A stretch of DNA of 64,000 nt from assembly GCA_026417735.1 (NCBI GenBank), contig JAOACR010000003.1:62001-126000 (forward strand), in the 5' to 3' direction. A program made the translations under genes and the position numbers. Below the pieces are notes generated by a model. It searched no databases. It was not told the origin of the DNA and was given only the letters and a program-made list of their open reading frames with translations. Below are positions 8,795 to 16,613 of this stretch, piece by piece. The stretch comes from Kiritimatiellia bacterium. Its GTDB lineage: Bacteria > Verrucomicrobiota > Kiritimatiellia > PWTM01. Position 1 is the stretch's first letter. Each line of letters opens with the position of its first letter.

Positions 8795-10185
8795 TCGCCG
8801 GACTGGCTGCGATGGCCGGTCTCGCGCTGGGGGCGGTGGGGGCACCGCCGGCAGAGGACGGTCGGCCGGACATCGTTCTGCTGGCGGCCAGCGGCTGGCG
8901 TGCGGAATTTCCCGGCCGGGACGAGAATCCGGAGCGATGGATGCCCGCCGTCGCATCGCTCGCGGCGCGCGGGTTGCGATTTCGAAACGCGTACACGGTC
9001 TCCTCCGCGCCAGCCTTCGCGGAAGCGTCGCTGCTGTCGGGGCTGTATCCGAGTGTGATTCCATCGCCGCAGCGCGCGTTTCCGGTACCCCTGGCCGCCG
9101 CGCCGTTTTTGCCCCGGCGGTTTCGAGAGGCGGGATGGTACACGGTGCACATTGGCGCATGGCGACTCGGTTTGCCGCCCGAGCGGGTGGGATTTGAAGC
9201 GGCGGCGCTCGCGTTCGGACGGGGGGGCGCGGATGCCGGAGTACGCGTGTGCCGGTTCGATGGTCGCGTAGAGCAGATGGGGTGCCATGCAGACGACTGG
9301 ATTGCGGAGCAGGCCGCCGAAACGTTGATGCGCAGCGCGCGGCCCTTGTTCCTCGTTGTGATCTGGCAGGGGCCGGCGGGCGAACCGGCGTGGGGGGAGG
9401 GTGGGGGACCGCTGCCCGTTCTTTGGGATGACGAACTGATCGGCCGGCCGGCGTATTTGCCGACGGGGCTTCACCGCGCGCGCGCACGCGCGGCGGGCGC
9501 AACCAACGCAGCCGGCGCGGCGCGAGTGGCGGCGGGCTACCGCGAAGCGCTCCGAGCACTGGATCGGCGCATCGGCCGCGTATTGGCCGCGCTGGAATCC
9601 AGGCGGAGCGGGCGGCCGGTGTGCGTGCTGCTGACCAGTTTGCACGGCTGGCTCGCCGGAGAACACGGACTGATTGGCGCCGGCCTGCCGTACGAACCGT
9701 CGATTCGGGTGCCACTGATCCTGGTGGCGCCGCAAGTGCGAGGCGGCGAGGATGAGCGCTGGGCGTTGACGGTGGACGTGGCCCCGACGCTGGCGGCGCT
9801 GGCCGGGTTGGCGCCGGCCGCCCCCTGCCACGGTCGGCCGTTATGGCCGCCTGCGCCGGACTGGCGGGAGGGGATTTTGCACGAGCTGCCCGCCCCGCGT
9901 GAGGGCGCCCGCGCAGCGTGGTGCTGGCGGGAGGGACCGCTGAAATATGTACGAAGCGAGATGCCGGGTGAGCCGGGTGCGCTCGCGTCGGAAGAATTGT
10001 ATGACCTGGCTGCGGATCCGTTTGAAACGAACAATCTTGCGATCGACCGTCGTCGGCAGGGGCAGATCGGCGCGCTGGCGGGTGCGTTGCGTCGCGCGCA
10101 GTGCACGATCGAGCTCGATCGCCGCCGGTTGGCTGGGCCAGATGAGCGGCCGGCGAAGAAAGAGGTTATGATGCGGGCGCGATGA
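8767..10185 (+). CDS. Sulfatase-fold protein lacking catalytic residues
   Basis: A 472-residue secreted protein that follows the alkaline-phosphatase/sulfatase fold: PDIVLLAASGW (34-44), LAARGLRFRNAYT, LLSGLYPS, TSLHGWLAGEHGLIG, YEPSIRVPLILVAP and VDVAPTLAALAGL. The residues that make a sulfatase work are replaced. The N-terminal metal-binding Asp pair is AS (41-42), the Cys/Ser-x-Pro-x-Arg formylglycine site is SAPAFA (80-85), and the DHG/DNG motif is LHG. It is therefore probably a pseudoenzyme, possibly binding sulfated glycans. The ATG at 8767 lies 28 bases inside the GH127 gene, and its stop overlaps cutA (ATGA). The frame is fully open, so it is not a decayed gene. Confidence 0.8.
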   Translation: MARDSGRPLIAGLAAMAGLALGAVGAPPAEDGRPDIVLLAASGWRAEFPGRDENPERWMPAVASLAARGLRFRNAYTVSSAPAFAEASLLSGLYPSVIPSPQRAFPVPLAAAPFLPRRFREAGWYTVHIGAWRLGLPPERVGFEAAALAFGRGGADAGVRVCRFDGRVEQMGCHADDWIAEQAAETLMRSARPLFLVVIWQGPAGEPAWGEGGGPLPVLWDDELIGRPAYLPTGLHRARARAAGATNAAGAARVAAGYREALRALDRRIGRVLAALESRRSGRPVCVLLTSLHGWLAGEHGLIGAGLPYEPSIRVPLILVAPQVRGGEDERWALTVDVAPTLAALAGLAPAAPCHGRPLWPPAPDWREGILHELPAPREGARAAWCWREGPLKYVRSEMPGEPGALASEELYDLAADPFETNNLAIDRRRQGQIGALAGALRRAQCTIELDRRRLAGPDERPAKKEVMMRAR

Positions 10186-10535
10186 AGACGCTGTGGGTGT
10201 ACATCACTGTGCCGGACGTTGCGACCGGGCGCCGCCTAGCGGAGCGCTGGGTCGAGGAGCGGCGCATTGCGTGCGCGAACATCGTGCCGCGGATCGAGGC
10301 GATCTATCGGTGGAAGGGGCGGCTTGAGCGCGGGCGAGAGGCGGCACTGATCGTAAAGACGACGACGCGCCGCTGGCGTGCGCTGCTGGACGCGGTGCGC
10401 CGGGACCATCCGTACGAGTGTCCGTGTGTGCTGGCGTTGGAGGTCTCGCGTGGCGCGGCGCCGTTTCTGGGGTGGATTGCCGCGGAGACTGGCGCTTCCG
10501 CTGGCGTCCGTGCGCGGCGGTGCAGCGCCGAATGA
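10182..10535 (+). CDS. cutA: CutA divalent-cation tolerance protein
   Basis: A 117-residue cytoplasmic CutA1 homologue, of normal size for the family (about 105-115). It has the ferredoxin-like pattern with VYITVPD near the start, RIACANIVPRIEAIYRWKGRLE (31-52), the KT(T)TRRWRALLDAVRRDHPYECPCVLAL segment, and the terminal W in FLGWI. CutA forms trimers and is linked to copper and divalent-cation tolerance; the biochemical role is unsettled. It is joined by an ATGA overlap to the upstream sulfatase-fold gene. A 15-codon open frame starts on its own stop and leads to the next gene. Confidence 0.93.
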   Translation: MKTLWVYITVPDVATGRRLAERWVEERRIACANIVPRIEAIYRWKGRLERGREAALIVKTTTRRWRALLDAVRRDHPYECPCVLALEVSRGAAPFLGWIAAETGASAGVRARRCSAE

Positions 10536-10579
10536 ACGTGCGTTTGCCACTCACAACCGTGCCGGCGGCGTGGGTATGA
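10532..10579 (+). other. Possible 15-codon relay ORF between cutA and CNNM gene
   Basis: An ATG at 10532 overlaps the cutA stop (ATGA). It opens a frame of 15 codons (starting MNVRLPL) that ends in TGA at 10577-10579, itself overlapping the ATG at 10576 of the next gene. The downstream gene has no clear Shine-Dalgarno of its own. A terminating ribosome could be handed on through this mini-frame. No function for the peptide is implied. Confidence 0.35.
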
Positions 10580-11826
10580 TGTGGGCGGTCGACATCGTGC
10601 TGTTCATCGCGCTGCTGGCGGCGTCGGCGTTCAATTCGTCGGCGGAGACGCTGTTTTTTTCGCTCGACCCGCTCCACGTCCGCCGGATCGTCAGCGCCCG
10701 GCCCTCGATTGAGCGGGGACTTCGGGAGCTGCTCGCGGAGCCCCGGCGGCTGCTGTCGTCGGTGCTGATTCTGAACGTGCTGGTGAACATTGCCGCGTCC
10801 GCGGTGTTTTACCGGATGATGCGGCGGGTGTGGCCGGAGTCGGCCGAGGCGCTGAGCATCGTTGCGATGACGGCGATCTTGCTGGTGTTCGGGGAATTCG
10901 GACCGAAGCAGGCGGCAATGGTGCTGGGGCCGCGGCTGGTGCCGGCGTACATCGGACCGGTGCGTTGGGCAATTTCGCTTGCCGCGCCGCTGCGAGCCGC
11001 GCTCGAGTGGGCGACCGCGCGGGTCGAACCCTGGCTGCGGCCCGACCGGCCGGGACTGACGGGCGCCGAGTTTCGAAGTTTGGTGGAGATCAGCCAACAG
11101 CAGGGCGTGCTGGACGAGGAGGAGTTCTCGCTGATCAAGGCGATCATCAGTCTGGAGACGATGACCGCCGCGGACGCGATGACGCCACGGGTGGATCTCA
11201 AGGGCATCAATCTCGACGATCCCGCGCAGGACCCGGTCGCGGTGGCACGGGCGTCGCGGCGGCACTTTCTGCCGTTGTTTCGCGGCACGCTGGATCAGAT
11301 CGAGGGGCTGCTGGACGTGCGTCGGTTTCTGCTGGATCCCGCACATTCCCTGGAGGCCGCCCGGCTGCCGCCGATGTACGTGCCGGAGAATCTGCGGTTG
11401 AACCGTCTGCTCGCGGACTTCCAGAGCAGCGGCCGGCGGGTGGCGGTGGTGGTGGACGAGTTCGGCGGCACTTCCGGGCTGATCACGCGCGGCGACATCC
11501 TCGAGCGGATCACCGGCGAGATTTACCAGGAGATGAGCCGGCCGCGGCCGGTGTTCCAGGAGGCGGGGCCAAACCGGTGGCTGGTGGATGCGACCCTGAG
11601 CCTGGAAGATCTGAACCGCAAGCTCGGCGTGCAGCTGAGTGCGGACGGCGCGGACCGGCTGGCGGGGTGGGTATCCGCGCACGCGGGCCACCTGCCACAG
11701 CCCAACGAGGTGGTTGAGGCGCAGGGAGTGCGGGTGACGGTGCTGCAGGCGGAGCGCCGGCGGGTGACCCTCGCGCACATCGAGAAACTTCCGGAATCGT
11801 CCGGGAGCGGAGAGAGCGCGCGATGA
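10576..11826 (+). CDS. CNNM/CorC-type membrane protein (DUF21, CBS pair, CorC_HlyC domain)
   Basis: A 416-residue inner-membrane protein of the CNNM/CorB (hemolysin-C-like) family implicated in magnesium and cobalt homeostasis. The N-terminal DUF21 region has three to four hydrophobic helices (about 2-150) with FNSSAETLFFSL and GEFGPK motifs. A CBS pair follows (about 190-325), including VAVVVDEFGGTSGLITRGDILE. The C-terminal CorC_HlyC domain covers about 335-410 (RWLVDATLSLEDLNRKLG). It starts at ATGATG with no strong ribosome site, possibly by coupling with the mini-frame upstream. Its stop overlaps the second CNNM gene by four bases. Confidence 0.88.
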   Translation: MMWAVDIVLFIALLAASAFNSSAETLFFSLDPLHVRRIVSARPSIERGLRELLAEPRRLLSSVLILNVLVNIAASAVFYRMMRRVWPESAEALSIVAMTAILLVFGEFGPKQAAMVLGPRLVPAYIGPVRWAISLAAPLRAALEWATARVEPWLRPDRPGLTGAEFRSLVEISQQQGVLDEEEFSLIKAIISLETMTAADAMTPRVDLKGINLDDPAQDPVAVARASRRHFLPLFRGTLDQIEGLLDVRRFLLDPAHSLEAARLPPMYVPENLRLNRLLADFQSSGRRVAVVVDEFGGTSGLITRGDILERITGEIYQEMSRPRPVFQEAGPNRWLVDATLSLEDLNRKLGVQLSADGADRLAGWVSAHAGHLPQPNEVVEAQGVRVTVLQAERRRVTLAHIEKLPESSGSGESAR

Positions 11827-12803
11827 TCGTGCTGGAAGTGATGGCGCTGCTGGTTGCGCTCCTTGGCAGCGCGTTTTTTGCCGGCATCGAGACCGGCGTG
11901 ATCGCGATGAACCGTTTGCGGCTGCGGCACCTTGTGCAGCACCGGGTGCGCGGCGCCGCGGAGATCGAGGCGATGCTGGAGCGTCCGGACGTGCTGCTGG
12001 GCACCACGCTGGTGGGCACGAACCTCTGCCACGTGACGATGGCGGTGGTCGCCTCGCATCTCGCGGTGCGGGCGGGCTGGCGGTGGGCCGAGGCGATCGC
12101 GGGCGCGGTGGTGACGCTCGTGCTACTGGTGTTCGGCGAATACGTGCCGAAGGCGTGGTTCCAGGCGTTCCCGACCCATCGCGTGCTGCCGTGGGCGCGG
12201 CTGCTGCGCGCGGCCTCCGTGGTGCTGTTGCCCGCCCGTGTGGTGCTGGCCGCAATCGTGCGTCCGTTTCTGCGGCCCGCCGCACCGGCCGCCAGTGCGG
12301 CGCCGTTGCTCACGCGCGACGAATTTGTGCACCTCGCGCACGAAGGCCGCCAAAGCGGGATTCTCTCGCCGGTGGAGGCGAACATGATCACCGGCGTGAT
12401 CCGCATCGGCGGAATCCGCTGTCGCGATATCATGCGCCCCATCGAACAGGCCACCGTGGTGCCGAAAGGGATGCCGGTGCCGGAGCTGCTCGCGATCGCG
12501 CGCACGACGGACTTCTCCCGCTTCCCGGTGCGCGATCCGAACAGCGGTGAAATCGTGGGCGTGGTGAACATCTACGACGTGCTGTCGGACGCGGACGCGG
12601 AACGCCGGACGGTGGACCATTACATGCGCCGACCGCAGCTGGTCGCGGAGCATACGATTGCCGACCACGTGATGCCGCGGATGCGCGTCACTCGGCAGCC
12701 GCTGATGCTGGTGGCGGACGAGGGGGGTCGGGTGACCGGAATTCTCACGCTCGAAGATGTGCTCGCGATTATGGTGGGCCAGCCGAAGGCCGCTCCGGCA
12801 TGA
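11823..12803 (+). CDS. Second CNNM-type protein lacking the CorC_HlyC domain
   Basis: A 326-residue paralogue of the preceding protein, with a DUF21 membrane domain (SAFFAGIETGVIAMNR, LVFGEYVPKAWF) and a CBS pair (about 195-320, ending VADEGGRVTGILTLEDVLAIM). It stops directly after the CBS pair, so the roughly 80-residue CorC_HlyC domain of its neighbour is absent. Tandem CNNM genes often pair, which suggests a heteromeric transporter or regulator; this is inference. It overlaps both neighbours by four bases (ATGA). Confidence 0.87.
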   Translation: MIVLEVMALLVALLGSAFFAGIETGVIAMNRLRLRHLVQHRVRGAAEIEAMLERPDVLLGTTLVGTNLCHVTMAVVASHLAVRAGWRWAEAIAGAVVTLVLLVFGEYVPKAWFQAFPTHRVLPWARLLRAASVVLLPARVVLAAIVRPFLRPAAPAASAAPLLTRDEFVHLAHEGRQSGILSPVEANMITGVIRIGGIRCRDIMRPIEQATVVPKGMPVPELLAIARTTDFSRFPVRDPNSGEIVGVVNIYDVLSDADAERRTVDHYMRRPQLVAEHTIADHVMPRMRVTRQPLMLVADEGGRVTGILTLEDVLAIMVGQPKAAPA

Positions 12804-13267
12804 GCTGGCGGCGCCCATGCGTGCTGGTGGACGGCTACAACCTGCTCTATCGCCTGGAGGGCGCTCGCGCGGGCGGGGGTGGATGGGCGGCCCGGCACCG
12901 GTTGATCCGCGAGCTGGAGCGGACCGTTGGACTGATCGCGGAGCGGGTGACTGTGGTGTTCGACGGCCGGCACGGCGCCGTGGCGGACGTTGGGGATTCC
13001 CTCGTAGAAGTCGTCTTTGCCCACCCGCCCCTCAGCGCGGATGCATGGATCGAGCGAGCGGTGCGTGCCGCTGCGGAACCCCAGGCGGTGCTGGTGGTCA
13101 GTTCCGACCGACTGGTGCGGCAGTCAGCCGAAGCGGCGGGCGCGGTGACGATGGGGTGCAGCGAATTTCTTGAACTCTGCAGCAGGGCCCGCCGGTCGCA
13201 GCCGCCGCCCACACCGCCGCCCGGGCGGCGCTTCGGACCGTCGCTCGGGGATGCGTTCCCGACCTAA
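12800..13267 (+). CDS. YacP-like NYN-domain ribonuclease family protein
   Basis: A 155-residue protein with the NYN (PIN-like) fold of the YacP/Rae1 type. It has VLVDGYNLLYRL at the start (the first acidic metal ligand in VDGYN), TVVFDGRHG in the middle, and LVVSSDRLVRQSAEAAGA (the SSD acidic cluster). Bacillus Rae1 is a ribosome-associated mRNA endonuclease, so a role in RNA cleavage is plausible but not shown. The C-terminal 25 residues are Pro-rich. It is the last member of the overlapping plus-strand run begun at 6377; the Nfu-type gene converges five bases downstream. Confidence 0.8.
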   Translation: MSWRRPCVLVDGYNLLYRLEGARAGGGGWAARHRLIRELERTVGLIAERVTVVFDGRHGAVADVGDSLVEVVFAHPPLSADAWIERAVRAAAEPQAVLVVSSDRLVRQSAEAAGAVTMGCSEFLELCSRARRSQPPPTPPPGRRFGPSLGDAFPT

Positions 13268-13271
13268 CGCA

Positions 13272-13553
13272 TCAGCGCCCGTGGTCGGTCACGTCGATCA
13301 CCCGGCCGACCTCTGGGATCTGCTCGCGAAGAAACGCCTCAATGCCCCGGTGCACGGTCATTCGCGCGCCGGGACAGCCGCGGCAGCCGCCGCCCAGCTC
13401 GAGCAGTACGTCGTGGTTCTCGACGCCGACCAGCCGGGCGAATCCGCCGTGGCTGGCGAGCGCGGGGTTGACGTGGTCCTCGATCAGACGGCGGACACGT
13501 TCTTCGAACGAGGTGGACGGCTCGGGCGCGGGCACGGTATTGGACTGGCTCAT
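13272..13553 (-). CDS. Nfu-type Fe-S cluster scaffold (NifU C-terminal domain)
   Basis: A 93-residue protein consisting of the NifU C-terminal domain alone. It contains HVNPALASHGGFARLVGV and the cluster-binding CxxC in GGGCRGCPGA (C57, C60), then MTVHRGIEAFLREQIPEV. Such stand-alone domains deliver [4Fe-4S] clusters to target proteins. ATG 13553 is preceded on the minus strand by GGAGAG. The frame is open far upstream, but the upstream part is antisense-like sequence over lpxB. No other Fe-S assembly gene is in the window. Confidence 0.9.
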   Translation of the reverse strand: MSQSNTVPAPEPSTSFEERVRRLIEDHVNPALASHGGFARLVGVENHDVLLELGGGCRGCPGARMTVHRGIEAFLREQIPEVGRVIDVTDHGR

Positions 13554-13642
13554 CAGCTCTCCGTGGGTTGCGCGCACAACATAGACGCGTGGAGTGGCGC
13601 GCGCAAGCGGCGCTGACCGTCCGCCGCACTGTCGCGCGGAGA

Positions 13643-14776
13643 TTACGACGCGGCGCAGTGCAGTTCGTCCGCCACGATCGCAGCTGCCCGTTCGGCGGCA
13701 CCGGGCGGGCCGAGCTGCTCGCGGATCCGTTCGTAGCCGACCAGCATGTCGCGCCGCGCGGCGCTCTCCTCGATCAACGGCAAGATCGCGGCCGTGAGCG
13801 CTGCCGGGGTGGCCTGGTGCTGGATCAGTTCGGGGCAGACCTGTTCGCCGGCGATGAGGTTCGCCATGCCGATATAGCGCACGCGGACCAGCCGGCGCCC
13901 GATCGCGTAGCTCAGCGGATGCGCCCGGTAAACGATCACCTGGGGGCAGCCCAGCAGGGCGGCCTCGACGGTGGCGGTACCCGAAGCCACCCAGGCGGCA
14001 TCCGCGGAACGCAGGATGTCGCGGGCGCGGCCAATCGCGACGGGGAGATTCGTCGCGTCCGCGAGTGGGCGGATCAGCGCGTGCGCGGCCGAGTCGGCGG
14101 CGGCGATCAGGAACGCGGTCCCACGCCGCTGCTCGCGCAGCGATTTGGCGGCGGCGGCCAGACACGGCAGGATGCGGGAGATTTCCTGGCGGCGGCTGCC
14201 GGGTAACAGCGCGACGCGAGGCGAGCCTGGGGGCCAGAGGTCCGGCGGTGGCGGGGCGGTGATGAGCGGCCGCAGTTGATCCACCAGCGGGTGGCCGACG
14301 AAGTCCACTCGAAGGCCGGTACCGCGGAACACGTCGGGCTCGAACGGGAATATCGCAATCAGCCGGTGGACGCGGCGAGCCATCATTGGGATTCGCGAGC
14401 GATGCCACGCCCACACCTGGGGGCAGATGAAGTAGACGATCCGAATGCCGCGCCGCCGGAGGTCTCGTGCGAGCCGGAGGTTGAAGCCGGGGTAGTCCAC
14501 CAGCATCGCGAGCTGCGGCGGTCGCCGTTCCACCTCCGCGAGGATGCGGCGGTGCAGGCGCACGAAGAAGCGAAGGTGGCGAAGCACCTCCACGAATCCC
14601 ATCACCGCCGTGTCGCGGACATGGGCGAGAAGCCGAACGCCCTCGTGCGCTAGCGCGTCACCGCCCACTCCCCACACGTCGAGCGGTTCACAACGGGCGC
14701 GGAGCGCACGCAGCAGCGACGCCGCGTGAAGGTCGCCAGACATCTCGCCCGCGACCACGAGGAGCGAGGCGTTCAC
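13643..14776 (-). CDS. lpxB: Lipid-A-disaccharide synthase
   Basis: A 377-residue GT19 glycosyltransferase that joins UDP-2,3-diacylglucosamine and lipid X to form the lipid A disaccharide at the inner membrane. Visible motifs are GEMSGDLHAA (10-19), MLVDYPGFN, ICPQVWAWH, FPFEPDVF, VGHPLVD and LLPGSRRQEI (about 191-200), all typical of LpxB at normal length. It starts with GTG at 14776 overlapping the stop of the dehydrogenase gene (GTGA). It is the third gene of the lpxI-dehydrogenase-lpxB set, which places UDP-2,3-diacylglucosamine hydrolysis and disaccharide formation together. Confidence 0.95.
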   Translation of the reverse strand: MNASLLVVAGEMSGDLHAASLLRALRARCEPLDVWGVGGDALAHEGVRLLAHVRDTAVMGFVEVLRHLRFFVRLHRRILAEVERRPPQLAMLVDYPGFNLRLARDLRRRGIRIVYFICPQVWAWHRSRIPMMARRVHRLIAIFPFEPDVFRGTGLRVDFVGHPLVDQLRPLITAPPPPDLWPPGSPRVALLPGSRRQEISRILPCLAAAAKSLREQRRGTAFLIAAADSAAHALIRPLADATNLPVAIGRARDILRSADAAWVASGTATVEAALLGCPQVIVYRAHPLSYAIGRRLVRVRYIGMANLIAGEQVCPELIQHQATPAALTAAILPLIEESAARRDMLVGYERIREQLGPPGAAERAAAIVADELHCAAS

Positions 14777-15720
14777 GAGGGGCCTTCGGCGAGGCGGCGG
14801 TGGATTTCGATCGCGAGCTGCAGCGCACGTGCCGCCTGGCGGCCATCCACCACCGGTTCCGCGTGCCGCGCAACGCAGTCGACGAACGAGGCCAGCTCAT
14901 TGCGCAGCGGCTCTCCCCGCTCAATGGGCACCGCCTCGCGCACGATCCGTCCGCGGTCGAGCCGATAGATCTCGCCGCTTTGGTTCAGATAGTCGAGCGA
15001 GACGTAGGCCTGTTCGTAAAACACTCGGATTTTGCGCATGCGTTCCGGGCTAATCCGGCTGGCGGTGACGTTCGCGATCGTGCCGTCCGCGAATGAAAGC
15101 CGGACGTTCGCAATGTCCTCGGTGGGACTGAGCACCGGCACGCCGACTGCGCGGATCTCGGCGACGGGCGCGCGGACCAGATGCAGTAGGATTTCCAAGT
15201 CGTGGATCATCAGGTCGAGAATCACGCTGACCTCGGTGCCGCGGGGAGGGCCGTCCGGCCGGCCGGGGGGATAGGGGGCGAGCCGATGCGCCTCGACAAA
15301 GCGAGGGCGGCCGGCCGCATGCTCCAGCACGGACAGCACGGGGTTGAACCGCTCGACGTGGCCGACCTGCAAAATGCAGCCGCGCGCCTCCGCGAGCGCG
15401 ACCATTTCCTGCGCCTCAGCGGTGGTTGCCGCGATGGGTTTTTCGACCAGAAGGTGGAGGCCGCGGGAGAGCAGTGCGACCGCGACCTCGCGATGACGGT
15501 CGGTCGGGACCACCACGCTGGCGGCCTCGACGCGGCTGGCGAAATCGTCGAGCGAACCTGCGGCGTATGCGCCGTAACGGTGCGCGATCGTCTCGGCGCG
15601 GCGCGCATCCAGGTCATAGATGGCGGCGAGCGTTGCGCCGGGCAGGGAGGCGTAGATGCGCGCATGGTGCTCGCCGAGGCTGCCGACGCCGACCACGCCC
15701 ACGCGGACCGGTGCGCTCAC
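14773..15720 (-). CDS. Gfo/Idh/MocA dehydrogenase in lipid A operon, GnnA-like
   Basis: A 315-residue NAD(P)-dependent oxidoreductase. The Rossmann motif GVVGVGSLGEHHA is at residues 8-20, the EKP catalytic-lysine motif is in LLVEKPIAATT (about 91-101), and HDLEILLHL occurs in the C-terminal domain. It sits between lpxI and lpxB with GTGA overlaps on both sides. In Acidithiobacillus the related GnnA oxidises UDP-GlcNAc at C3 so that GnnB can install a 3-amino group for amide-linked lipid A. Context suggests a similar role here, but no GnnB aminotransferase is in the window, so the substrate remains unknown. Confidence 0.8.
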   Translation of the reverse strand: MSAPVRVGVVGVGSLGEHHARIYASLPGATLAAIYDLDARRAETIAHRYGAYAAGSLDDFASRVEAASVVVPTDRHREVAVALLSRGLHLLVEKPIAATTAEAQEMVALAEARGCILQVGHVERFNPVLSVLEHAAGRPRFVEAHRLAPYPPGRPDGPPRGTEVSVILDLMIHDLEILLHLVRAPVAEIRAVGVPVLSPTEDIANVRLSFADGTIANVTASRISPERMRKIRVFYEQAYVSLDYLNQSGEIYRLDRGRIVREAVPIERGEPLRNELASFVDCVARHAEPVVDGRQAARALQLAIEIHRRLAEGPS

Positions 15721-16613
15721 AGGGACAGGGACTCCCCGCCGGAGTCATCCGGCGGCAACGCGACCCAGGCCAGATTCATCCGATCAGCCTCCTCGATGAG
15801 TCGGGCCCGTTCGAGCAGGATCGTGCGTCCCGCCTCCACCGCGAGCGCGCGCACACGTGCCCGGCGCAGCACGCGCATCGTCCGGGCGCCGATCACGGGA
15901 ATGTCGTAACGCAGATCGTGGCCGGTACGGGCGGTCTTCACCACCACGGCGCCTGCGCCAGCCAGCGCGCCGCCCCGTCGAATGGCCGCATCGGTACCCT
16001 CAAAGGCTTCCACGGCGAGCACGACTCCTTCCTTCACCACCACGGTCTGCCCGACCTCCAGCGCGCTGGTCGCTTTGGCGACGCGACGGCCCAGTGCGAT
16101 GTCCGACCACTCCCGTTCGTCGGGTTCGCGCCGGCTCAGGCGCCCCGGCGCCGGCATCGCATCTTCCATGAAGCGGCAGGCGGGATGCACGCGCAGGCCA
16201 AGATCCTCGAGGCGGGCGACGAGCGCCCCGAAAATGGTCCGGGCATTCCGCGCCGGGAGTTGCCGGAGCAGCTCCATCATCGCAGCGTCGGGCCGCGCGC
16301 GGAAGAGGCTCAGCGGTGAGATCTGACCCGCCATCACCGCGTCGGACGCACCCGTCGCCTGAACCGCTGCGAGAAACTCGTTCATCGCGCCGACGCGCAC
16401 GGTGCGGACCTCGTCGGCGAGGCGGCGCACGGCGCGGTCGGTTTCGCCCGGGAACGCGATCACCGACAGACGGCGGACCCCATGGCGTCGCGCGGACTCC
16501 GCCAGCAGCCGCGGGTAGATTCCACGACCGGCAATGAGGAGCAGGTGCGATGGCACTGCCGCGGCCGTGGAATCCGCGAACGCGCTCGGCGACGTATCAC
16601 CAGAAGAATTCAT
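15717..16613 (-). CDS. lpxI: UDP-2,3-diacylglucosamine pyrophosphatase LpxI
   Basis: A 298-residue protein of the LpxI (DUF1009) family, which replaces LpxH in many bacteria and hydrolyses UDP-2,3-diacylglucosamine to lipid X. It has LLIAGRGIYPRLLAESARRHG near residues 25-45, AVMAGQISPLSLF, IFGALVARLEDLG, ALGRRVAKATSALEVGQTVVVKEGVVLAVEAFEGTDAAI and VVVKTARTGHDLRYDIPVIG. The N-terminal 20 residues are an extension beyond the usual start; the ATG lies 17 bases inside the 3' end of the Ser/Thr kinase gene. Its stop overlaps the dehydrogenase start (GTGA). Confidence 0.93.
   Translation of the reverse strand: MNSSGDTSPSAFADSTAAAVPSHLLLIAGRGIYPRLLAESARRHGVRRLSVIAFPGETDRAVRRLADEVRTVRVGAMNEFLAAVQATGASDAVMAGQISPLSLFRARPDAAMMELLRQLPARNARTIFGALVARLEDLGLRVHPACRFMEDAMPAPGRLSRREPDEREWSDIALGRRVAKATSALEVGQTVVVKEGVVLAVEAFEGTDAAIRRGGALAGAGAVVVKTARTGHDLRYDIPVIGARTMRVLRRARVRALAVEAGRTILLERARLIEEADRMNLAWVALPPDDSGGESLSL

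Noticed and set aside
13554-14414. N-terminal extension of the Nfu-type frame to 380 codons
   Set aside because: The extension is antisense-like Arg/Pro-rich sequence over lpxB. The NifU domain starts at 13553 with its own GGAGAG ribosome site.
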